64,000 nucleotides of DNA, from the NCBI RefSeq assembly GCF_030053775.1, contig NZ_CP125669.1, forward strand, positions 2,661,962-2,725,961. The letters are read 5' to 3'. Under the pieces are notes generated by a model that searched no databases, had not been told where the DNA came from, and saw only the letters and a list, made by a program, of their open reading frames with translations. The DNA is from Acinetobacter corruptisaponis. GTDB taxonomy: Bacteria; Pseudomonadota; Gammaproteobacteria; Pseudomonadales; Moraxellaceae. Shown here piece by piece: positions 9,286 to 16,963 of this stretch (positions within the stretch are counted from its first letter, which is position 1; each line of letters starts with the position of its first letter). The translations under genes were made by a program, and so were the position numbers.

Positions 9286-10518
9286 TTAGAACAATACACG
9301 TACGCGGATCGTACCTTCAACATTGTGCAAGGTATCCAGCGCTTCCTGAGATGCAGATGCATCCACATCCATCACAAGGTAACCAATGTCACCTTTGGTC
9401 ATTAAAGACTGACCTGAGATGTTGATGCCTTGCTCAGCAAATAGGGTGTTGATCTTGGACAATACACCTGGAATGTTCTTGTGGATGTGCAGTAGACGAT
9501 GTTGGCCTTCAGTCAATGGCAATGCGATTTCTGGGAAGTTCACCGCAGATAGGGTCATACCCTTATCTGAGTAAGCCACAAATTTCTCAGCAACTTCCAG
9601 ACCGATGTTCGCCTGCGCTTCCATGGTCGAACCACCCACGTGAGGGGTTAAAATCACGTTGTCCAAGCCACGAAGTGGAGACTGGAATTCTTCGCCGTTT
9701 GCTTTAGGCTCTTTCGGGAACACGTCAACCGCCGCACCCGCAATGTGGCCTGATTTAATCGCATCAGCCAAATCTTCGATGATGACACAGGTGCCACGTG
9801 CCGCATTGATGAAGATCGAACCCTCTTTCATCTGTGCAAACTGTTCTTTCTTAAAGAAGTTACGTGTAGATGGCACATCTGGAACGTGTAGGGAAACCAC
9901 ATCAGCAGTTGCCAAAAGCTCATCTAAAGAACCAATTTGACGTGCATTACCCAGTGGTAACTTGGTCACGGCATCAAAATAGATGACTTTCATACCCAGA
10001 CTTTCTGCCAATACAGAAAGTTGCGAACCAATTGAACCGTAACCAACGATACCTAAAGTCTTACCGCGTGTTTCAAACGAACCTACCGCAGACTTGTTCC
10101 AGCCACCCGCATGTGTATCCTTTGATTTTTCAGGAACACGGCGAAGTAATAAAATGGCTTCAGCAAGAACCAATTCAGCGACTGAACGCGTGTTTGAATA
10201 TGGCGCATTGAACACAGGAATACCACGGGACATCGCCGCTTTTAAATCGACCTGGTTGGTCCCGATACAGAAGCAACCCACCGCAATCAGTTTATTCGCC
10301 GCTTCAAAGACTTCCTCAGTCAATTGAGTACGCGAACGGATACCAATAAAGTGCGCATCCTTGACCGCCTCTTTCAAAGCTTCGCCTTCAAGCGCAGTCT
10401 TGTGGTAGTCGATGTTGGTATAACCCGCTGCATTTAAGGTATCGATGGCATTTTGATGCACACCTTCTAATAAAAGAAAACGGATTTTGTCTTTAGGTAG
10501 AGAAAGATGTTGGCTCAT
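9286..10518 (-). CDS. serA: D-3-phosphoglycerate dehydrogenase
   Basis: First step of serine synthesis: oxidises 3-phosphoglycerate with NAD. The protein (410 residues, the E. coli length) has LGIVGYGSIGSQLSVLAESLGMKVIYFD for NAD binding, SLHVPDVPSTRNFF, the catalytic Arg/Glu/His set in INAARGT, DVFPKEP and LTPHVGGST, and a C-terminal ACT domain (HKNIPGVLSKINTLFAEQGIN) that senses serine. The frame extends 47 codons upstream, but GGAG six bases before 10518 fixes the start. Members of this family also reduce 2-oxoglutarate to D-2-hydroxyglutarate, which links it to the divergent neighbour. Confidence 0.97.
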   Translation of the reverse strand: MSQHLSLPKDKIRFLLLEGVHQNAIDTLNAAGYTNIDYHKTALEGEALKEAVKDAHFIGIRSRTQLTEEVFEAANKLIAVGCFCIGTNQVDLKAAMSRGIPVFNAPYSNTRSVAELVLAEAILLLRRVPEKSKDTHAGGWNKSAVGSFETRGKTLGIVGYGSIGSQLSVLAESLGMKVIYFDAVTKLPLGNARQIGSLDELLATADVVSLHVPDVPSTRNFFKKEQFAQMKEGSIFINAARGTCVIIEDLADAIKSGHIAGAAVDVFPKEPKANGEEFQSPLRGLDNVILTPHVGGSTMEAQANIGLEVAEKFVAYSDKGMTLSAVNFPEIALPLTEGQHRLLHIHKNIPGVLSKINTLFAEQGINISGQSLMTKGDIGYLVMDVDASASQEALDTLHNVEGTIRVRVLF

Positions 10519-10876
10519 TACGGCTCCGCTACAAAGGCCAAAATTTAGTTGCCGTATCATAGCATAGAGCATGCAGTTATAGATATTTGCTTTAAAATTA
10601 CCACAGCAGAATTGTTGATAATTTTTCAGCTTCACATGAAATTTATGGCTGATACACATTTTGTTATGACAGTATCTTGATCCTGCGCTTTATCCCATGC
10701 CTGCTTCAATGTAAAATGCATGCAACTGGTGGTCAAACCTCAACGAGCTAGGGTTTGTGCTGTCCTGTAGCGTTTCTATATTTTGGATGTTTTCATCATC
10801 TTGTTTTTAATAGATTGAAAAATATGATGTTGCCATCCAGAAACCCGATATTTATTTCTTGCTAGGCCTGTAAACG
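10519..10876. promoter_or_regulatory. Divergent promoter region of serA and the D-2-hydroxyglutarate dehydrogenase
   Basis: A 358-base gap that must hold the promoters of both genes. The only symmetry I see is a 6-bp stem CAAACC (10734-10739)/GGTTTG (10752-10757). No open frame of note. Confidence 0.4.
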
Positions 10877-12286
10877 ATGAATGCTTCAGTCGCTTTAACA
10901 CCTGAGTTATTGACCCAACTAACGGCAATTGTGGGTGAAAACCGTATTAAAACCGATGCCGATAGTCTGCAAAACTGGGGGCGGGACCATACCAAACATT
11001 TTGATCCAAACCCATCAGTCATCGTTTTCCCGTCAAGCACGGAGCAGGTTCAAGCGATTGTGAAACTTGCCAACCAGTCCAATGTGGCAATTACACCATC
11101 TGGTGGTCGTACGGGTCTTTCAGCGGGTGCGGTGGCAACCAATGGCGAGATTGTCATCAGCTTTGACAAGATGAACCAGATTCTGGAGTTCTTCCCAGCC
11201 GACCGTATGGTGCGTGTGCAGCCAGGTGTGGTGACTGAACAGTTGCAGAACTATGCTGAAGAACAAGGTATGTATTACCCAGTGGATTTTGCTTCGGCAG
11301 GTTCAAGCCAAATTGGTGGCAATATCGGGACCAATGCGGGCGGTATTAAAGTTATTAAATACGGCATGACCCGTAACTGGGTGCTGGGCCTGACGGTGGT
11401 GACAGGTAAAGGTGATGTGATCCGTTTAAACAAGGGCATGATTAAAAATGCCACGGGTTATGCCTTGCAGCATTTATTCATCGGTGGTGAGGGGACTTTA
11501 GGACTCGTGACCGAGGCGGAAATCAAGCTAGAACGTCAACCACAAAACTTGCAGGTGATGGTGCTGGGTACGCCTGACTTTGAAGCGGTGATGCCTGTGT
11601 TGCATGCATTCCAGAAAGAAATCGACCTGACTGCGTTTGAATTCTTTGGTGAAGTTGCCATGCAGAAAGTCCTGGATCGTGGTCATGTACAACGTCCATT
11701 TGAAACCCAATGTCCGTTCTATGTGTTATTGGAATTTGAAGCGCCGTATGAACCAATCATGGACAAGGCCATGCAGATTTTTGAGCATTGCATGGAACAG
11801 GGTTGGGTGATTGATGGGGTGATGAGCCAAAGTCTGGAACAGGCACAAAGCTTATGGCGTTTGCGTGAAGATATTTCAGAGTCGATTGCGCCATTTATTC
11901 CATATAAAAATGATATTTCCGTATTGATTACCCATGTACCAGCATTTATTGCGGAAATTGATGCGATTGTGGCTGACAACTATCCAGACTTTGAAATTTG
12001 CTGGTTTGGTCATATTGGTGACGGTAATTTGCATTTAAATATTTTAAAACCTGAAAACTTAACTAAAGATGAGTTCTTTGCCAAGTGTCAGGTGGTGAAT
12101 AAATACGTGTTTGAAACAGTGAAAAAATATGATGGTTCGATTTCTGCCGAGCATGGTGTCGGGATGACTAAAAAGCCATATCTGGAATATTCACGTTCGC
12201 CTGAAGAAATTGAATATATGAAAGCGTTGAAGCTGGCATTTGACCCGAATGGAATTATGAACCCAGGGAAATTATTTGATCTGTAA
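10877..12286 (+). CDS. FAD-linked D-2-hydroxyglutarate dehydrogenase
   Basis: FAD enzyme of the GlcD/D-2-hydroxyacid dehydrogenase family. The FAD-binding (PCMH) domain covers about residues 40-220 with PSGGRTGLSAGAV and IGGNIGTNAGGIKVIKYG; the C-terminal domain has the metal and substrate motifs WFGHIGDGNLHLNIL and SAEHGVGMTKK. 469 residues. Divergent position to serA is the arrangement described in Pseudomonas stutzeri, where this enzyme reoxidises the D-2-hydroxyglutarate made by SerA and so pulls serine synthesis. D-lactate or glycolate as substrate is less likely but cannot be ruled out by sequence alone. Confidence 0.85.
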   Translation: MNASVALTPELLTQLTAIVGENRIKTDADSLQNWGRDHTKHFDPNPSVIVFPSSTEQVQAIVKLANQSNVAITPSGGRTGLSAGAVATNGEIVISFDKMNQILEFFPADRMVRVQPGVVTEQLQNYAEEQGMYYPVDFASAGSSQIGGNIGTNAGGIKVIKYGMTRNWVLGLTVVTGKGDVIRLNKGMIKNATGYALQHLFIGGEGTLGLVTEAEIKLERQPQNLQVMVLGTPDFEAVMPVLHAFQKEIDLTAFEFFGEVAMQKVLDRGHVQRPFETQCPFYVLLEFEAPYEPIMDKAMQIFEHCMEQGWVIDGVMSQSLEQAQSLWRLREDISESIAPFIPYKNDISVLITHVPAFIAEIDAIVADNYPDFEICWFGHIGDGNLHLNILKPENLTKDEFFAKCQVVNKYVFETVKKYDGSISAEHGVGMTKKPYLEYSRSPEEIEYMKALKLAFDPNGIMNPGKLFDL

Positions 12287-12333
12287 TGCTTGATTAGATA
12301 AAAGAATTTCTGTTAAAAGCGTATTGAAAGATG
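12275..12333 (+). repeat. Gene-end repeat, proximal copy
   Basis: This 59-base stretch covers the last three codons (Phe-Asp-Leu), stop and downstream flank of the dehydrogenase gene. It matches 12674-12732 at about 52 of 59 positions in direct orientation. Here the hairpin arm that would complete the terminator is lost. Confidence 0.85.
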
Positions 12334-12352
12334 TAATGCCAGTCAGTTAAGC

Positions 12353-12455
12353 TCTCTAAACCCCTCTAAATCTCCCCTTGATAAGGGGAGACTTGACGCA
12401 AATCAAATGCTTGTGAATTCTCTCCCTTTTTAAGGGAGGGTTATTTAGACTCTAT
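12353..12455. repeat. REPIN-like pair of inverted palindromes
   Basis: Two similar palindromes lie head to head. The first has a perfect 9-bp stem TCTCCCCTT (12371-12379)/AAGGGGAGA (12383-12391); the second has CTCCCTT (12422-12428)/AAGGGAG (12432-12438). The flanks also match when one half is reversed (TCTAAA and pyrimidine-rich arms). Such doublets are typical extragenic repeats of gammaproteobacteria. Confidence 0.6.
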
Positions 12456-12513
12456 AACTGATCAGCATTATATCGAAAGAAGTGCTTTCCTTTTTAAATA
12501 TAAATGATGAGGA

Positions 12514-12651
12514 ATGTATGATTTCTCAAGTTTCACCGAATCAGAAGCTCGCTATCTTGTAAAACAAATTCACCGCTATGGCTTTGACGAAGTCAGAAAT
12601 CGAATCATTACAGCAAGATTTGCAGAACTCACTCAAAAAAGGACGTGACTT
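12514..12651 (+). CDS. Candidate small ORF, 45 residues
   Basis: Frame beginning MYDFSSFTESEARYLVKQIH and ending with RFAELTQKRT. The composition is protein-like, with mixed charged and aromatic residues, but no Shine-Dalgarno is properly spaced (GGA touches the ATG). It overlaps another small frame (12578-12685), so at most one is likely real. It may instead be the remnant of a longer gene. No family recognised. Confidence 0.25.
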
Positions 12652-12685
12652 AGTAAAGAACCGTCAAAAGAAGTTTGATCTTTAA
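12578..12685 (+). CDS. Candidate small ORF, 35 residues, ending in the repeated gene end
   Basis: MALTKSEIESLQQDLQNSLK begins a basic, helical peptide that ends KKFDL. Its last codons (TTT GAT CTT TAA) lie inside the distal copy of the gene-end repeat and match the dehydrogenase C-terminus FDL in frame. The same frame upstream holds an in-frame TAA at 12560 after MISQVSPNQKLAIL, so it could be the end of a disrupted gene. No Shine-Dalgarno is visible. Confidence 0.25.
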   Translation: MALTKSEIESLQQDLQNSLKKGRDLVKNRQKKFDL

Positions 12686-12732
12686 TGCTTGATTAAATAA
12701 AGAAAACTCTGTTAAAAGCGTATCGAAAGATG
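12674..12732 (+). repeat. Gene-end repeat, distal copy
   Basis: Direct repeat of 12275-12333. This copy keeps the full terminator, so the sequence between the copies (about 340 bases) sits between the dehydrogenase gene and its original terminator. Confidence 0.85.
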
Positions 12733-12741
12733 CGCTTTTTT
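12714..12741 (+). terminator. Terminator in the distal gene-end repeat
   Basis: Stem AAAAGCGTAT/ATGCGCTTTT with one G-U pair, loop CGAAAG, and a T-run after it. Confidence 0.8.
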
Positions 12742-12790
12742 GTTATAACAAAATATCAATTCACAAGTAAATTTTAGTAAAGGATTTCTG

Positions 12791-13366
12791 ATGAAAATAT
12801 CTCATATTTTATTATTTTCTATTTTAAATATTCTGGCTATTAAGAATAGCCATGCTTTAACTGAAAGTCAGGAAAAAGTACAAGCTCTAAATGTAATGAA
12901 AAAATATGCAGAAGCTACAGCCTGTATGACAACTTTTGAAAAGGGTGAGGAAAGGCTTACAACAATAAAGGATGTATTTACAATAGATCGAGATCCATCT
13001 TTAGGGAGTTCTTCATATTTCATTTTATGGGGTGGTGATCAAGGCTGTAATGGAGGAAGTGGAACATGGTCTTCTATTATTTCAGAAGTTTCCCGATTCT
13101 CTGAAAATAGACCATTTTTAGTACAAAATCTTGATGCTCTAGGAACAGATATTTATGAAACGATAAATTTTCGCTTTATAGAATCAGTGAAAAAGCCTCA
13201 ACCAAAAACCTTGGAAATCATTTCATGGAATTATGCTGATGATAAATATGGGGGTAAAGATGGAGGAAATAACTTTCCAGCGAATAAGTTTAAATATATC
13301 GTCAAACAAGATAATGAAAATGAATGGAAAGTGATTAGTCAAACTCTTATTAAGCAGAATAAATAA
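12791..13366 (+). CDS. Exported protein of unknown function (AT-rich)
   Basis: 191 residues with a signal peptide (ISHILLFSILNILAIKNSHA, cut near residue 22). The mature part has two Cys (ATACMTTF and DQGCNGG) that could form a disulfide, and a Gly-rich stretch GGDQGCNGGSGTW. No family recognised. AAAGGA lies before the ATG. It is clearly more AT-rich than the flanking metabolic genes and is one base away from the next gene, so the two form an operon that was probably acquired together. Confidence 0.7.
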   Translation: MKISHILLFSILNILAIKNSHALTESQEKVQALNVMKKYAEATACMTTFEKGEERLTTIKDVFTIDRDPSLGSSSYFILWGGDQGCNGGSGTWSSIISEVSRFSENRPFLVQNLDALGTDIYETINFRFIESVKKPQPKTLEIISWNYADDKYGGKDGGNNFPANKFKYIVKQDNENEWKVISQTLIKQNK

Positions 13367-13367
13367 G

Positions 13368-14132
13368 ATGAACATCCACCAAGAAATTGAAAAGCTATTT
13401 CAACAACGCCAAGACATTCCATTATTTTATATTGAAAGTGGTAGTCGTTTATGGGGTATGGCCAGTCCTGACAGTGACTATGATGTACGGGGTTTCCATT
13501 TACCGAGTAAAGACCAATATTTTGACTATAAAAAGTACCGTGACCTGATTGAAGTCATGGACGGTGATTTTGACTTTGTGTCCTATGATCTGGATAAAAT
13601 GTTTGGACTGCTTGCCAAGAGTAATCCAACAGTTCTGGAATGGGTGCGAGCGCATATTGTTTATTTTAATGCCTTTCCAGAATGGCAAGGTTTTCGGGAT
13701 GGTCTGCTTGAACGCATTGATTATAGCGCTTTGTATCACCACTATTTGTCATTGGCGAAAGGTGGCATGAAAGTGATGCAAACCGCGGATAACTTTACTT
13801 ATAAAAAAGTATTTTATTCGATTCGTGGCTTGATGTCGGCAGAACTTGCGACACAGGAAATCATGCCTGAATTGCTGATCACCACATTATTTGAACAGGT
13901 TTCTGAGCATGATCCGTTGCGCCATTGGGCTGAGGATTATCTCGAAATCAAAAAGCAGCAGAAAGAAAAGGCACAGTTACCCGAAGCTGAACAGACGGCC
14001 ATTCTCAAGTTGCTGGATAATAAAATTGAGCAGCTAGCGGCAAGAGAGATGCAGAAAGCTGATCGACGTGCGAGTCTGGAAGCGTATTTAACCGAATATA
14101 GCCGTCATTTGAAACAGCATTATTATCAGTAG
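13368..14132 (+). CDS. RlaP/YcgL-like nucleotidyltransferase
   Basis: Predicted nucleotidyltransferase of the DNA-polymerase-beta superfamily (PF10127, COG3541). The catalytic core is visible at the N-terminus: FYIESGSRLWGMASPDSDYD, i.e. GS...DSDYD with the two metal-binding Asp, then DVRGFHLPSKDQYF and a third acidic strand DFDFVSYDLDKM. The C-terminal part is Gln/Glu-rich helix. 254 residues. The family is found with RNA ligases or in phages and defence contexts; its substrate is not settled. It starts one base after the secreted protein gene. Confidence 0.75.
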   Translation: MNIHQEIEKLFQQRQDIPLFYIESGSRLWGMASPDSDYDVRGFHLPSKDQYFDYKKYRDLIEVMDGDFDFVSYDLDKMFGLLAKSNPTVLEWVRAHIVYFNAFPEWQGFRDGLLERIDYSALYHHYLSLAKGGMKVMQTADNFTYKKVFYSIRGLMSAELATQEIMPELLITTLFEQVSEHDPLRHWAEDYLEIKKQQKEKAQLPEAEQTAILKLLDNKIEQLAAREMQKADRRASLEAYLTEYSRHLKQHYYQ

Positions 14133-14160
14133 AGGCTTGGTCTACTGATCATTTTATCTG

Positions 14161-14475
14161 TCAAATTCCGCTTTTTAAGATACGGATTTTCACATCAGCA
14201 ACATGCGCTTTGGTCGCTTCAAAATGCTGCTGCATGTGTGCAGTTTGCATATGGGCTTCCAGATGCGCTGTGCTTTGCCATTTCTCTAGCATCACAATGC
14301 TGTTTTCATCCTGTGTCTGCATGGCAATTGCTGGGAGATGGTCAATCAAAGGCTCATAACCATGACAGCCATCTTCCGCCAGTACGGTTGGAATGATTTT
14401 CTGAAAGGCATCCAGAACGGCCTGACGATGTTCTACACCTGCATGGGGGCGGATTTCAGCAATAATGGTCAGCAT
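14161..14475 (-). CDS. ygiN: Quinol monooxygenase YgiN
   Basis: Small ABM-fold enzyme thought to oxidise the quinols made by MdaB, closing a quinone redox cycle. The 104 residues match the E. coli protein closely from MLTIIAEIRP to IRILKSGI, including EDGCHGYEPL and SIVMLEKWQSTAHLEAHMQT. It lies 12 bases after mdaB on the same strand, the same pair as in E. coli. Confidence 0.9.
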   Translation of the reverse strand: MLTIIAEIRPHAGVEHRQAVLDAFQKIIPTVLAEDGCHGYEPLIDHLPAIAMQTQDENSIVMLEKWQSTAHLEAHMQTAHMQQHFEATKAHVADVKIRILKSGI

Positions 14476-14487
14476 GTTATTCCCTTG

Positions 14488-15078
14488 TTAATGTGCAGTT
14501 GCAAAAATTTGATCTAAATGGGCTTTGTAGGCTTCAAGATAACTTGGTACATTTGGCATCTTGATCACGTCATTGACGATAAAGGTTGGCAGTGCTTCCA
14601 TGCCTAGAAACTGGTTGGCTTTATGGAATGGTAAATACACGCCATCCACCCCAACACCATGAAAAAACTGCGCTGGATCGGTGAAAGCTTCCATCGGGGC
14701 ATTCCAAGTCAGCGACAGCATGTATTTCTTGCCCTGAATCAAGCCACCTGAACCATATTTTTTTGAGGCATCTGAACGGCTACGTCCATCGCTGGCATAG
14801 AGTGAACCATGACCAATGGTGAAAACCTCATCAATGTATTTTTTCATGGTCCACGGCGCACCCATCCACCAGCCTGGCATTTGGTAAATCACCACATCCG
14901 CCCATAAATATTTTTCAATTTCGGCCTGAATGTCATATTCGCTATCAGTACGTGTGACCTGTACCGTATGGCCCAGCGTTGTTAAATAACTTTCAGAAAA
15001 CTGGGTGAGGGTGTCATTCAATTCGCCATTGGAATGTTCAAATTGTTTGGCACCGTTAATAATTAGAATATTGCTCAT
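14488..15078 (-). CDS. mdaB: NADPH:quinone oxidoreductase MdaB
   Basis: FAD-dependent two-electron quinone reductase with a flavodoxin-like fold, protecting against redox cycling. The 196 residues follow E. coli MdaB nearly throughout: MSNILIINGAKQFEHSNG, VVIYQMPGWWMGAPWTMKKY and KYMLSLTWNAPMEAF. First gene of the mdaB-ygiN operon. It probably responds to quinone or oxidative stress, but I see no clear operator in the short upstream region. Confidence 0.93.
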   Translation of the reverse strand: MSNILIINGAKQFEHSNGELNDTLTQFSESYLTTLGHTVQVTRTDSEYDIQAEIEKYLWADVVIYQMPGWWMGAPWTMKKYIDEVFTIGHGSLYASDGRSRSDASKKYGSGGLIQGKKYMLSLTWNAPMEAFTDPAQFFHGVGVDGVYLPFHKANQFLGMEALPTFIVNDVIKMPNVPSYLEAYKAHLDQIFATAH

Positions 15079-15183
15079 GGGATACTCAAAAATAGATTGC
15101 TAAAACTTGAATGCATTTTAGGGAATCTATTCGTGAGTAAAAATGCGTAAACCAGCAAAATACTATTGATTAAAAATCAATAA

Positions 15184-16056
15184 TTAGCTGCTGTGCTTTG
15201 TTGCCTTATACACTTTACGAACCATCCAAATAGCAAATATGACTAGGTAGAATGCCCAGAATTGAATCAGCCAGAGTAGGGTTTCTTTAAAATAAGCTAA
15301 ACCGACTTTGAATGATTCTACAATTCGTGTCAGTAAGGGATCACTGTCCAATGTAGCGATGCGATGGATATTTAAATCATGGCGTTTACGGACTTTCGGC
15401 TGTTGATAGAACTCAAGCCGAATGGTGCTATAAGCCAGGCGGTCTTTGACTTCCAAATCGGTCAATTGTTGCAGTTGGTTGTTGACCGCATTGGATGGAC
15501 TGTTACTTTGGTTTGCGGTATTGAGCTTTTCTTCGAGTCGCTTTAATTCATAGCGTTTTGCTTCATAGCTTTGGCTGTTAAAGTTCAGCATAAGCGGCAG
15601 AAGATTATTCAGAAAAGTTGTGACTTGGTCATTGGGGAGGCGTACGGTGAGCTGTACGGTTGGCGTGATCTTTTCATAAATGTCGACGCTGCCATCAATG
15701 CGGTTACGCTGGGAACTGTCACTGACCTGATAATTGACCTGTTTCTCTTCGATGTAGCCATTGTATTGCAACAACTGTTGTTCCAGTGTTAATGTGGTTT
15801 TTAACACATCTTGCACTTCAAATTGCAGTTGGGCACTTTTGACCAGTTGACGGCTTTGCTCCAGGGCGCTTTGCTGGGTACTGACCAGTTGTTCTGGGTT
15901 TTTGGTGGCATTGGTGCGAATCGCTTCACTATCTAAGGCTGCGCTTTCTGTGGCAACCGCGGCATCACTTGCCGCACTTTCTTCTTTTTTGGAGCAGCCA
16001 GCCAAAGTGCTGCCCACGATTAAAATAATCGTTAAATTTCTGGCTAAATCTGCCAT
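15184..16056 (-). CDS. DUF4349-type lipoprotein
   Basis: 290 residues. Lipoprotein signal with lipobox LAGC (Cys20) followed by a Ser/Ala-rich linker. The central part (about 70-215) looks like the DUF4349 domain: paired strands and a coiled region (LKRLEEKLNTANQSN), ending with a transmembrane helix (LLWLIQFWAFYLVIFAIWMVRKVYK). The layout of a lipid or membrane anchor at both ends is unusual but is known in this family. Role unknown. It stands alone, divergent from a small lipoprotein gene. Confidence 0.75.
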   Translation of the reverse strand: MADLARNLTIILIVGSTLAGCSKKEESAASDAAVATESAALDSEAIRTNATKNPEQLVSTQQSALEQSRQLVKSAQLQFEVQDVLKTTLTLEQQLLQYNGYIEEKQVNYQVSDSSQRNRIDGSVDIYEKITPTVQLTVRLPNDQVTTFLNNLLPLMLNFNSQSYEAKRYELKRLEEKLNTANQSNSPSNAVNNQLQQLTDLEVKDRLAYSTIRLEFYQQPKVRKRHDLNIHRIATLDSDPLLTRIVESFKVGLAYFKETLLWLIQFWAFYLVIFAIWMVRKVYKATKHSS

Positions 16057-16237
16057 ATCATGATGCCCAATCTATTGTGATATTGATGTTATAAAATCAG
16101 TCTTTTTAATGCTTTATGTCACTATCAATCATCTGATCATGACAACAAATCTTTTGCAAGCCATATACATTTTATTGCTTGGCAATTAAGTTTTGCATAG
16201 TAGCATAAATGAGTCGGGCAAATTGGAACGATACAAA

Positions 16238-16609
16238 ATGCATAAAATCTGGATGATTCTGGGATGCAGCCTGTTTCTGGCAGCATGTAATCCACCTATT
16301 GCGCAATCACAGCAACAGGCGGCGGTGCAAAAAAGTACCGTAATGCATGCGGTTTTATTGGATCAGCCAAACCTGTTCCATGATGAAACCAACTTGAAAA
16401 TAGACCAGCAGTTTAATAGCGCTGAGAACCCAACCGATGCACAGGTGACGGTTGAACAGGCCCAGCAGGATGATTCAGTGATTGCGGTGCGAACTGAATA
16501 CCAGTTGAAACGTGATCAGGAGGTCTGGAAGATCGTGAACAAGAAACAAAGTTATCAATGTGCGAGGGGAGACAATACCGATAAATTCCAGTTTGAGCTT
16601 TGTCCATGA
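16238..16609 (+). CDS. Small lipoprotein of unknown function
   Basis: 123 residues with lipobox FLAAC (MHKIWMILGCSLFLAACNPP), then a Gln-rich mature part ending with two Cys (SYQCARGD and FELCP) that may pair. The frame is open 15 codons upstream, but MHKIWM gives the proper signal and has GGA about ten bases before it. No family recognised. Confidence 0.7.
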   Translation: MHKIWMILGCSLFLAACNPPIAQSQQQAAVQKSTVMHAVLLDQPNLFHDETNLKIDQQFNSAENPTDAQVTVEQAQQDDSVIAVRTEYQLKRDQEVWKIVNKKQSYQCARGDNTDKFQFELCP

Positions 16610-16963
16610 TTGACCTGTGAACTGTGGTTCAGCCTCAAAGATAGGCAAAACTGTGGATAACTTTTCGGTTATTCACATATCTAAACAATCATTGGGATTG
16701 TACAAATTGCGGTCATTTTGAAAAAATGCTAAAGTTGCGTCTGGCAATTTGGCCAAAAGGTAAAAAACATTTACCAGTCTCACGTAAATAAATCGTTTTT
16801 CTTATATACACCCTGTGAATACGGTGTTTTCACATTTATCACATGCTTTCTCACAGCATGACATCAAAATTTAAATCTCAACCATAAAGCCTTGTGGTGA
16901 TGATTCCATTTCCGTTTATGGGAAATGGAACGAACCCGAGTTGGTTATTTTTGTGAATAGAAC
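16610..16963. promoter_or_regulatory. Gap before the MdfA-like exporter, with a DnaA-box-like palindrome
   Basis: 354 bases with no gene. TGTGGATAAC at 16652-16661 and GTTATTCACA at 16668-16677 form a palindrome with one mismatch; the left half is an exact DnaA box and the right half differs by one base. A separate hairpin CATGCT/AGCATG lies at 16842-16860. Promoters are not certain. Confidence 0.4.

Noticed and set aside
12287-12790. Insertion sequence in the gap
   Set aside because: No transposase frame and no terminal inverted repeats at the ends; only a REPIN-like doublet and a direct repeat.
16652-16677. Origin of replication from DnaA boxes
   Set aside because: Only one pair, no box cluster, no AT-rich unwinding region, and no dnaA or gidA nearby.
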